From: Burkholderiaceae bacterium
GTDB lineage: Bacteria > Pseudomonadota > Gammaproteobacteria > Burkholderiales > Burkholderiaceae_C
DNA: 6,550 nucleotides
NCBI GenBank assembly: GCA_023260355.1
Contig: JALQVJ010000297.1
Location: forward strand, 1-6,550
Reading direction: 5' to 3'
Made by a program: the position numbers and the translations under genes. The notes beneath the pieces were generated by a model. That model saw nothing but the letters and a program-made list of their open reading frames with translations. It did no database searches and was not told where the DNA came from. Positions 1 to 4,877 of this stretch are shown here, one piece after another (position 1 is the first letter of the stretch; each line of letters starts with the position of its first letter).

Positions 1-42
1 GGCCATCCACGCGGCCTGACGCGCGTCGGTCCCCTTGGGCAC

Positions 43-75
43 AAAAAAGCACCTCATTGAGGTGCTTTTTTTTTT
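43..75. terminator. Bidirectional intrinsic terminator
   Basis: A 7-bp stem, GCACCTC (49-55) with GAGGTGC (59-65), closes a 3-nt loop. It is flanked by six A on the left and ten T on the right, so both strands end in a U-tract after the hairpin. On the minus strand it lies about 50 nt past the stop of the aminotransferase gene and should end that transcript. On the plus strand it would end whatever gene lies left of the window. Confidence 0.9.
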
Positions 76-124
76 GGGGTTGGGAGCAACTCTGCCAGCA
101 CGCGATGACCAGCACCCCGTCAGA

Positions 125-1312
125 TCACAAGGCCTTGGCCAGCTTCGCAACGCCCGCTTCAATGGTGGCCACATCGGCGGTCGCAAAGGACAGGCGAAAT
201 GTGGCTGGGTCCGGGTTCGTTGCATAAAACGGCGCACCTGGCACAAAGGCCACGCCCTGCTCGATCGCGCGCTTGGCGAGCAAGTTGGCATCAGCGCCGG
301 AAGCGGTGAGGCGCGCCCACACAAACAGCCCGCCGCCGGGCTCGACAAAATCAACTGCTGAGCCCAACTCACGTCGCAATGCGTTGACCATGGCCTTGGC
401 CCGCTCTGCGTAGACAGGACGGATGCGTTCGAGCGCAGCATTCAAGCCGCCGCTCGCCAAATACGCAGCGGCCGTTGCCTGCGCGTAAGTAGAAGTCGCG
501 GCATCGCTGAACTGCTTGCACATCACAGCCTTGCCCAGCAATGCAGCAGGGGCGATCAGCCAGCCCACGCGAAGACCCGGGGACAAGATCTTAGACAGGC
601 TACCGCAGTGCACCAACCAGTCACGGCTGCCAGCCACTTGTGCGCTCAGCGCCATCAAGCTGGGCGGCGGCGGTGCATCGAAATACAAGTCCCCGTAAGG
701 GTCGTCTTCAACCAACAATGTCTGGGTTTGCACCGCCAATTCAAGCATTCGGCGGCGCCGAGCCAGCGACAAGGTCGCGCCGCTGGGGTTGCCAAACGTG
801 GGGATGAGATAGACAAACTTGGGCTTGTGCTGCGCAATCAGCGACGCCAGAATTTCAGGGTCTGCGCCATCCTTGTCGACTGGCAAAGTGATGATGTTCG
901 CACCGTACAGCTTGAAGCATTGGATGGTTGCCAAAAACGTAGGGGCCTCAACGATGACGGTGTCCCCCGGCGAGATCATGGTTTTGCCAATCAAGTCCAA
1001 AGCCTGTTGCGATCCCGTGGTCACAATCAATTGCTCAGGGGCAACTTGGTCTGCGCCGCGCGCGGCCATCCACTGGCTGATTTGCTCACGCAACGGGTTG
1101 TAGCCCTCGGTTGCGCCATATTGCAGCGCGCCGCCGGGGTCCGACTGCAATGCCGCCTCACCGGCCACCCGAATGCCCTCCACATCAAACAAGCGTGCAT
1201 CTGGGAATCCGCCAGCAAAGCTGATGATGCCAGGCTTGCCCAGCAACTTGAAAAGTTCACGGATGGCCGAGGTTTCGATCCAATCCAAACGCTGCGCAAA
1301 GTTCAAGCTCAT
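125..1312 (-). CDS. PLP-dependent aminotransferase, class I/II (LysN/AadAT/MocR-type fold)
   Basis: 395-residue cytosolic fold-type I aminotransferase, moving an amino group between an amino acid and a 2-oxo acid through pyridoxal phosphate. Visible motifs: phosphate-binding GSQQ at 100-103, NPSG at 175-178, EDDPYG around 202-207 (Asp204 and Tyr206 contact the cofactor ring), SLSK with the Schiff-base lysine Lys241 followed by SPGLRVGW, and substrate-carboxylate Arg373 in FRLSF. The set fits the 2-aminoadipate/kynurenine aminotransferase-like group (LysN, AadAT); the substrate cannot be read from sequence. I chose the ATG at 1312, opening MSLNFAQRLDW. The frame stays open to 1507, but that stretch lies over nth coding sequence and does not look like aminotransferase. 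No clear Shine-Dalgarno is visible. The gene is divergent from nth with 16 bp between starts, so its promoter must lie inside nth. Fold and class are near certain; the specific reaction is open. Confidence 0.93.
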   Translation of the reverse strand: MSLNFAQRLDWIETSAIRELFKLLGKPGIISFAGGFPDARLFDVEGIRVAGEAALQSDPGGALQYGATEGYNPLREQISQWMAARGADQVAPEQLIVTTGSQQALDLIGKTMISPGDTVIVEAPTFLATIQCFKLYGANIITLPVDKDGADPEILASLIAQHKPKFVYLIPTFGNPSGATLSLARRRRMLELAVQTQTLLVEDDPYGDLYFDAPPPPSLMALSAQVAGSRDWLVHCGSLSKILSPGLRVGWLIAPAALLGKAVMCKQFSDAATSTYAQATAAAYLASGGLNAALERIRPVYAERAKAMVNALRRELGSAVDFVEPGGGLFVWARLTASGADANLLAKRAIEQGVAFVPGAPFYATNPDPATFRLSFATADVATIEAGVAKLAKAL

Positions 1313-1328
1313 GAGACACAATTCGGGT

Positions 1329-1970
1329 ATGAAAACATCACACATCAAGCCGTTTTTCGCGCACTTGAAGGCGACGAATCCCCAGCCCAACACCGAGCTC
1401 GAGTATACGAGCGTGTTTGAACTTTTGGCGGCGGTTTTGCTGTCGGCGCAAGCCACCGATGTCGGCGTCAACAAGGCCACGCGCAGGCTCTTTCCCATTG
1501 CCAACACCCCCCAAGCGATCTTGGATTTGGGTCTCGATCGCCTGATGACTTACATCCAAACCATTGGTTTGTACCGCAGCAAGGCCAAGCACTTGATGCA
1601 AACCTGTCAAATTTTGGTTGATCAATACGACGGCGAGGTGCCGCCATCACGAGAAGCCTTGGAAGCGTTGCCGGGCGTTGGACGCAAAACGGCGAACGTG
1701 GTTCTCAACGTGGCTTTTGGCGAGCCGACCATGGCTGTGGACACGCATATTTTTCGTGTGGGCAACCGCACCGGGCTGGCCCCCGGCAAAACACCGTTGG
1801 CGGTGGAGTTGGGCTTGCTCAAGCGCATCCCGCCGGAGTACCTGGTTGACGCCCACCATTGGCTCATTTTGCACGGCCGCTACGTGTGCCAAGCGCGCAA
1901 GCCCAGGTGTTGGGAATGCAGTGTCTCCGAGTGGTGCGGCTTCAAACACAAAGAGCCACAACCGCGCTGA
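1329..1970 (+). CDS. nth: Endonuclease III (DNA glycosylase / AP lyase)
   Basis: 213-residue base-excision-repair enzyme that removes oxidised pyrimidines from DNA and cleaves the abasic strand by beta-elimination. It matches E. coli Nth almost residue for residue: LLSAQATDVGVNKAT near 37-51, the helix-hairpin-helix LPGVGRKTANVV with catalytic Lys120, VDTHIFRV with catalytic Asp138, and HHWLILHGRY near 176-185. The four [4Fe-4S] ligands Cys187, Cys194, Cys197 and Cys203 keep the C-X6-C-X2-C-X5-C spacing. The ATG at 1329 gives the same N-terminal length as E. coli. An in-frame ATG at 1311 would add six residues and would overlap the opposite gene's start codon; it is less likely. Ribosome-binding signal is weak. 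The gene is followed after 50 bp by the zapB-like promoter; I see no strong terminator between them. Confidence 0.97.
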   Translation: MKTSHIKPFFAHLKATNPQPNTELEYTSVFELLAAVLLSAQATDVGVNKATRRLFPIANTPQAILDLGLDRLMTYIQTIGLYRSKAKHLMQTCQILVDQYDGEVPPSREALEALPGVGRKTANVVLNVAFGEPTMAVDTHIFRVGNRTGLAPGKTPLAVELGLLKRIPPEYLVDAHHWLILHGRYVCQARKPRCWECSVSEWCGFKHKEPQPR

Positions 1971-1982
1971 GCGTCAGAACGG

Positions 1983-2011
1983 ATGACGTCAGTGCGGCCA
2001 ACCCCTACAAT
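1983..2011 (+). promoter_or_regulatory. Sigma70-type promoter for the zapB-like/zapA unit
   Basis: ATGACG at 1983-1988 (4 of 6 to TTGACA), a 17-bp spacer, and TACAAT at 2006-2011 (5 of 6 to TATAAT). Transcription would be expected to start near 2017-2020, just before the ATG at 2021. The same 9-mer, CCTACAATG, recurs at the 6S RNA promoter. The -35 overlaps TGACGTCA (1984-1991), a perfect 8-bp palindrome. Assigned by eye from hexamer match and spacing. Confidence 0.65.
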
Positions 2012-2020
2012 GTTTGTCAT

Positions 2021-2236
2021 ATGGCAGACCCCCAATTGATCCAACAACTCCAAGACCGCGTCGAGCGCTTGTTGCTGCGCCACGAAGAGCTCCGACGCGC
2101 CCATGATCTTTTGCTAGAGCAAAACAGCCAATTGACCTCTGAGCGGGACACGTTCAAACAACGCCTGCAGTCCGCTCGCCAGCGCGTGGACGCGTTGATG
2201 AACAACCTACCCAACCAAGAGGAGTCTGCGCCATGA
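2021..2236 (+). CDS. ZapB-like / TIGR02449-type coiled-coil protein
   Basis: 71-residue, highly charged protein that reads as one continuous alpha-helical coiled coil: leucines recur in heptad-like spacing from about residue 6 to 62 (LIQQL, RVERLLLR, ELRRAHDLLLEQ, LTSERDTFKQRL), with no membrane segment or signal peptide. Small coiled-coil proteins encoded just before zapA in beta- and gammaproteobacteria are usually placed in TIGR02449 or called ZapB-like and are presumed to work at the FtsZ ring; that role is inferred here from position and shape. ATG 2021 is the only sensible start, since the next Met is residue 60. No Shine-Dalgarno precedes it, and a -10 box ends only 9 nt upstream, which suggests leaderless translation. 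The stop overlaps the zapA start as ATGA, implying translational coupling. Confidence 0.85.
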   Translation: MADPQLIQQLQDRVERLLLRHEELRRAHDLLLEQNSQLTSERDTFKQRLQSARQRVDALMNNLPNQEESAP

Positions 2237-2571
2237 GCCGCGTCGACGTTCAAATCATGGGGCAAGGCTACGTCCTGGCCAGCCCCGACGGCGAGGAAGA
2301 GGCCTTGCGACAGGCAGCACAACGGGTGAATGACGCCATGTGCAGCATCCGCGATGCAGGCAAGATCAAGGCGCGCGATCGCATTGCCGTTTTGGCGAGC
2401 TTGAACTTGGCTTTTGACTTGAACAAACAAAGCCATGCGGCACCGCAGACAGCCCCCAATGCCGCACCGGGCGGCGACGCCCATGGGGATGGCATGGAGG
2501 GTGATCAAATTCTCCAGTCATTGATCAGCAAAATCGATCAAGCCCTGCAATCTGACGGGCAATTGCTTTAA
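2233..2571 (+). CDS. zapA: Cell division protein ZapA
   Basis: 112-residue cytosolic protein that binds FtsZ, bundles its filaments and stabilises the division ring. The N-terminal ZapA domain is recognisable: VDVQIMGQGYVLASP at 4-18, the acidic EEEALRQAAQRVND helix at 21-34, and DRIAVLASLNLAFDL at 49-63, the hallmark helix of the family. A linker rich in Ala, Pro and Gly (about 68-88) leads to a C-terminal amphipathic helix (ILQSLISKIDQALQ, 93-106), expected to form the coiled-coil dimer/tetramer. The start at 2233 overlaps the upstream stop and has a strong Shine-Dalgarno, AGAGGAG at 2218-2224, eight nt upstream. The 6S RNA gene follows within 40 bp, the usual proteobacterial arrangement. 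Confidence 0.95.
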   Translation: MSRVDVQIMGQGYVLASPDGEEEALRQAAQRVNDAMCSIRDAGKIKARDRIAVLASLNLAFDLNKQSHAAPQTAPNAAPGGDAHGDGMEGDQILQSLISKIDQALQSDGQLL

Positions 2572-2597
2572 GCGCGATTTTCGACACCGACCCGGCC

Positions 2598-2603
2598 TAC
2601 AAT
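2598..2603 (+). promoter_or_regulatory. -10 element of the 6S RNA promoter
   Basis: TACAAT at 2598-2603, five to seven nt before the inferred 6S 5' end. The -35 is not clear: TCGACA (2581-2586) matches 5 of 6 but would leave only an 11-bp spacer, and at normal spacing (2575-2580) there is only CGATTT. The assignment rests mainly on position relative to the 6S RNA. Confidence 0.65.
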
Positions 2604-2607
2604 GCAG

Positions 2608-2784
2608 GCGTCTGCAAAGCGCGCCGGGCTTTATATTTCCTTGAACCAATGCTCACTGAGCTCGGGCTTGGTACATCGCTGGGTGGGTGTGATCGTCTCG
2701 CGTCAGACGAACCCGAAGCCCTGCTGCCCTCGCCCACCTGAACCCCCGGTTCAGGAATGCGGCCCGGCGGCTTTCGCAGACACC
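2608..2784 (+). ncRNA. ssrS: 6S RNA
   Basis: About 177 nt, close to the usual 180. 6S RNA mimics an open promoter and binds sigma70-RNA polymerase, damping transcription in stationary phase. The structure can be drawn by hand. The closing stem pairs 2610-2620 and 2622-2630 with 2761-2774 and 2776-2781, about 20 pairs with single-base bulges at 2621 and 2775. An inner stem pairs GGGCTT (2664-2669) with AAGCCC (2716-2721). The apical hairpin TCGTCT (2693-2698) / AGACGA (2705-2710) has a 6-nt loop. On the 3' side of the central bubble, CCTGAACC (2737-2744) pairs with GGTTCAGG (2748-2755). Location directly after zapA is the classic ssrS locus. Ends are good to a few nt. No U-tract terminator follows, so the 3' end is probably made by processing, with read-through into the permease gene. 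Confidence 0.93.
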
Positions 2785-2809
2785 CATTCAGCTGCATGCA
2801 AAGGTCACC

Positions 2810-3616
2810 ATGATCGAACCCACCCTGATTGTTGAGCTGCTCCTCTTGGGCGCGGGAACAGGTTTTTTGGCTGGATTGTTGGGAATTGGCGGGGGCATGA
2901 TCATGGTCCCGTTCATCACATACATCTTGACCAACAGGGGTGTACCAGACAGCTTGGCGGTGAAAATGGCTATTGCCACGTCAATGGCCACCATCATTTT
3001 CACGAGTCTCTCAAGCGTTCGCGCTCACCACAAGCGGGGCACGGTGCTTTGGCCATTGGTGATGCGCTTGGCACCTGGGATTGTGCTGGGCTCTGCCATC
3101 GCCAGCCTGGGCGCGTTCAGCGTGGTCAAGGGCCAAAGCCTGGCGCTGGTCTTCGCGGTATTCGTCGGCTTCTCCGCGCTTCAGATGTTGCGCAATGCCA
3201 AACCCAGTCCGTCTCGGGAGTTGCCGGGGACGATCGGGCAGTTCGGTGCCGGCGGGGTCATGGGCTTTTTATCTGGCTTGGTCGGTGCGGGCGGCGCATT
3301 CATCAGCGTGCCGTATATGACTTGGTGCAACGTCACCATGCACAACGCCATCTCGACCGCCGCCGCGTTGGGGTTTCCCATTGCCTTGGCGAACGTATCA
3401 GGCTACATCTACAGCGGTTGGTCAGAGCAAAACTTGCCCGCCGGCGCGTTTGGCTACATCTTTGTGCCTGCTCTCGTGGTCATCGCCTCGGCGAGCGTGC
3501 TGGTAGCCCCGCTGGGTGTGCGGGCCGCACACGCGCTGCCCGTCGCGAAACTGAAGCGCATATTTTCCGCGCTGTTGTTTGGCCTTGCCGCGTACATGTT
3601 GAGCAAAGCGTTCTGA
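2810..3616 (+). CDS. TauE/SafE (TSUP) family membrane permease
   Basis: 268-residue inner-membrane protein with about eight hydrophobic segments judged by eye. The family's internal duplication is plain: GFLAGLLGIGGGMIMVP at 18-34 recurs as GFLSGLVGAGGAFISVP at 152-168, the glycine-rich signature of each half. TSUP proteins are thought to export or import small anions such as sulfite, sulfoacetate or thiosulfate; the substrate here cannot be inferred, and the name 'sulfite exporter' should be treated as a family label. The start ATG at 2810 has AAAGG at 2800-2804 with 5-nt spacing. The start lies about 25 nt after the 6S RNA 3' end with no terminator between, so it is likely co-transcribed with 6S. 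Converges on the rraA-family gene. Confidence 0.92.
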   Translation: MIEPTLIVELLLLGAGTGFLAGLLGIGGGMIMVPFITYILTNRGVPDSLAVKMAIATSMATIIFTSLSSVRAHHKRGTVLWPLVMRLAPGIVLGSAIASLGAFSVVKGQSLALVFAVFVGFSALQMLRNAKPSPSRELPGTIGQFGAGGVMGFLSGLVGAGGAFISVPYMTWCNVTMHNAISTAAALGFPIALANVSGYIYSGWSEQNLPAGAFGYIFVPALVVIASASVLVAPLGVRAAHALPVAKLKRIFSALLFGLAAYMLSKAF

Positions 3617-3621
3617 CGCGC

Positions 3622-3644
3622 GGGCGCGGCATGGACCCGCGCCC
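3622..3644. terminator. GC-rich hairpin between convergent genes
   Basis: GGGCGCGG (3622-3629) pairs with CCGCGCCC (3637-3644) around a 7-nt loop, starting six nt after the permease stop and 27 nt from the stop of the leftward gene. There is no U-tract on either strand, so it is not a canonical intrinsic terminator. It may block or pause polymerase from both sides or act as a Rho-linked 3' end. Confidence 0.45.
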
Positions 3645-3670
3645 TGCTGACTCAAGCCCTGGCGCTCAGC

Positions 3671-4159
3671 TCAATGGATCAACTGGTGGGACACCACGAC
3701 ACCATCTTGGTCGGCATAGATCCACTCGCCTGCCCTCACCCACACGCCACCCACCTGAATGGGCACGCCGGTCAGCCCCTGGTCTTTGCGCGATGTGGGC
3801 ATCGGCACGTGACCTAGCGCAAAAATACCTACCGATGCGGCCTCTAGCTCTCGCAGATCGCGCACGCACCCACTGATCACCAACCCTGCCCAGTTGTTGC
3901 GCGCTGCAGCGGCCGCCAAGTTGCCGCCCAGCACCGCCTTGCGCATGGAGCCACCCGCGTCAACGACGAGCACGCGCCCTTCACCTGCGGATTCAACCGC
4001 CGCCTTGACCGCGGTGTTGTCCTCAAAACACTGCACGGTTTGAACGGCGCCATAGAACCGCTCAACGCCACCGTAGCTGCGCCAAGGCATCGCCAAGACC
4101 CGAAACTGTCCAGATGCATCCTCTTTATGCGCATCACAAAAGTCACAAGTTGAAAACAT
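3671..4159 (-). CDS. rraA: RraA / HMG-CHA aldolase family protein
   Basis: 162 residues, about the length of E. coli RraA (161). RraA-fold proteins are cytosolic ring-shaped trimers; members either inhibit RNase E or act as metal-dependent 4-hydroxy-4-methyl-2-oxoglutarate (HMG) aldolases / oxaloacetate decarboxylases. Landmarks: TVQCFEDNTAV at 41-51, GRVLVVDAGGSMRKAVLGGN at 61-80, GLVISGCVRD at 92-101, and a C-terminal ADQDGVVVS at 149-157. The motif linked to aldolase activity, G-X20-R-D-X2-E/D, is complete: Gly79, Arg100, Asp101, Glu104. Enzyme activity is therefore at least as likely as RNase E regulation. Start ATG 4159 is chosen because it has GGGGG (4168-4164) four nt upstream and the usual N-terminus; the frame stays open 24 codons further without family resemblance. 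Divergent from the SWIB gene. Confidence 0.9.
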   Translation of the reverse strand: MFSTCDFCDAHKEDASGQFRVLAMPWRSYGGVERFYGAVQTVQCFEDNTAVKAAVESAGEGRVLVVDAGGSMRKAVLGGNLAAAAARNNWAGLVISGCVRDLRELEAASVGIFALGHVPMPTSRKDQGLTGVPIQVGGVWVRAGEWIYADQDGVVVSHQLIH

Positions 4160-4245
4160 GAATCCCCCGCTGGCTCGATTTGACTGGCTGGAAACTTTAC
4201 CTGAATCCCCTTGGAAGGCGCTCGTGTGCACTGATCTGGGGATTC
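4160..4245. repeat. Three copies of GAATCCCC upstream of rraA
   Basis: GAATCCCC occurs at 4160-4167 and 4203-4210 (both within the 9-mer TGAATCCCC, 43 bp apart) and inverted as GGGGATTC at 4238-4245. The first copy, read on the minus strand, contains the ribosome-binding purines of the rraA-family gene and touches its start codon. In a minus-strand transcript the distal copy could pair with either of the other two. It may equally be a DNA-binding site. See findings. Confidence 0.5.
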
Positions 4246-4362
4246 TTATTAATTTGATTTAGTTCAAAAGCGTTATACGACGGAAAAAAAGATCCGGATA
4301 TACCCTGTGTCCCATATAAATCGACCCATATGGCGGTAGGATCTATGCAACCCTGTCCCCGG
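4246..4362. other. AT-rich divergent control region between rraA and the SWIB gene
   Basis: No gene is visible between the two divergent start codons (4160-4431). The segment 4246-4290 is markedly AT-rich compared with its surroundings and probably holds promoters for both directions, but no hexamer pair is convincing. Candidate -10 boxes are TATACG (4274-4279) and TATAAA (4315-4320) rightward and TAATAA (4251-4246) leftward; none has a good -35 at normal spacing. CCATATGG (4326-4333) is a perfect 8-bp palindrome with a partial copy, CCATATAA, 14 bp upstream at 4312-4319. Confidence 0.4.
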
Positions 4363-4399
4363 GTTGAGCGATGCGCCTCCTTCGGGATAGCGGTTCGAC
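4363..4399 (+). promoter_or_regulatory. Structured leader hairpin with C(UUCG)G loop upstream of the SWIB gene
   Basis: As RNA, GUUGAGC (4363-4369) pairs with GUUCGAC (4393-4399), with two G-U pairs. After a 4-nt bulge, CGC (4374-4376) pairs with GCG (4390-4392). After a small internal loop, UCC (4378-4380) pairs with GGA (4385-4387) around the very stable UUCG tetraloop. It ends 32 nt before the start codon and leaves the AAGGA at 4417-4421 unpaired. There is no U-tract, so it is not an intrinsic terminator. It may be an mRNA-stabilising or regulatory leader structure. Confidence 0.5.
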
Positions 4400-4431
4400 A
4401 TTCATGACAAATACACAAGGAACAACTTGCA

Positions 4432-4698
4432 ATGGCAACAGAAACCAAACGCAAACCCAACGCCGCATTCATGAAGCCCATGCAGCCCAGCGCTGACTTG
4501 GCTGCTGTGATTGGTGCGACCCCGATGCCCCGCACGGAAGTCACCAAAAAGATTTGGGAGTACATCAAAAAGAACAACCTGCAAGATGCTGCGAACAAGC
4601 GCAACATCAATGCAGATGCCAAGCTGCGCGTGATTTTTGGCAAGGACCAAGTCACCATGTTCGAAATGACCAAACTGGTCAGCGCACACTTGTCCTGA
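4432..4698 (+). CDS. Small SWIB/MDM2-domain protein
   Basis: 88-residue basic protein, apparently almost all a single SWIB domain (about residues 15-88) after a short Lys/Arg-rich tail (MATETKRKPN). Recognisable SWIB features: MQPSADLAAVIGATPMPRTEV at about 17-37, the KKIWEYIKKNNLQD helix at 39-52, NKRNINADAKLRVIFG at 55-70, and the closing FEMTKLVSAHL. SWIB domains are best known from eukaryotic SWI/SNF chromatin-remodelling subunits and MDM2; stand-alone copies occur in bacteria, including many Burkholderiales, and a fusion to topoisomerase I occurs in Chlamydia. The bacterial function is unknown; a nucleoid- or protein-binding role is plausible given the basic tail. The start has AAGGA at 4417-4421, 10 nt upstream. 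Monocistronic: its own leader and a strong terminator follow. Confidence 0.93.
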   Translation: MATETKRKPNAAFMKPMQPSADLAAVIGATPMPRTEVTKKIWEYIKKNNLQDAANKRNINADAKLRVIFGKDQVTMFEMTKLVSAHLS

Positions 4699-4708
4699 TC
4701 CCTCGCCG

Positions 4709-4723
4709 CCGTCACAGTGACGG
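4709..4723. repeat. 15-bp perfect palindrome after the SWIB gene
   Basis: CCGTCAC-A-GTGACGG, two 7-base arms around one central base, 10 nt after the SWIB stop and 5 nt before the terminator. As RNA it would form a 6-bp stem with a 3-nt loop. It may strengthen termination, protect the mRNA 3' end, or be a protein-binding site. Confidence 0.6.
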
Positions 4724-4728
4724 TTGGG

Positions 4729-4762
4729 CACAAAAAAACCGGCTGTTGCCGGTTTTTTTGTG
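4729..4762. terminator. Strong bidirectional intrinsic terminator
   Basis: A perfect 15-bp inverted repeat: CAC, seven A, CCGGC (4729-4743) mirrored by GCCGG, seven T, GTG (4748-4762), with a 4-nt loop TGTT. Both strands present a GC stem followed by a T-run, so it ends the SWIB transcript rightward and the thiamine-diphosphate enzyme transcript leftward (115 nt after that gene's stop). Confidence 0.93.
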
Positions 4763-4877
4763 TGGATCAAAGATCCCGCAGCCGAGCACTACTCTGACGG
4801 ATCAGGGCATCGGCGTTTGCGACCCTCCTCCCCATCAATGCCTCACAGCGACGACCGCCGCCGCACCATGGTGATCC

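Noticed and set aside
2..19. 3' end of an upstream plus-strand gene (reading AIHAA then TGA at 17-19)
   Set aside because: The stop followed 23 nt later by a terminator is suggestive, but five codons are too few to tell from chance.
1173..1328. 52-residue N-terminal extension of endonuclease III
   Set aside because: It overlaps the aminotransferase coding region, and the start at 1329 reproduces the E. coli Nth length and residue numbering (Lys120, Asp138, Cys187).
608..1420. 270-residue plus-strand open frame opposite the aminotransferase
   Set aside because: It lies antisense to a gene with clear catalytic motifs, has an Arg/Gln/His-rich composition typical of a shadow frame, and shows no recognisable domain.
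1313..1507. N-terminal extension of the aminotransferase to 460 residues (ATG at 1507)
   Set aside because: The added 65 residues are read from the complementary strand of nth, do not resemble aminotransferase sequence, and family alignment begins at MSLNF. ATG 1312 gives a normal 395-residue protein.
1984..1991. TGACGTCA palindrome as a regulator-binding operator
   Set aside because: It overlaps the -35 region, but an 8-bp palindrome alone occurs by chance and has no second copy nearby.
3049..3876. 275-residue plus-strand open frame spanning the permease end and the rraA region
   Set aside because: It is an out-of-frame reading of the permease plus the antisense of rraA, Arg-rich, crossing two well-supported genes.
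4763..4877. A small gene or RNA in the gap between the terminator and the thiamine-diphosphate enzyme
   Set aside because: No start with a ribosome-binding site, no strong hairpin beyond a 5-bp GGATC/GATCC repeat (4764-4776), and no promoter-like pair were seen.
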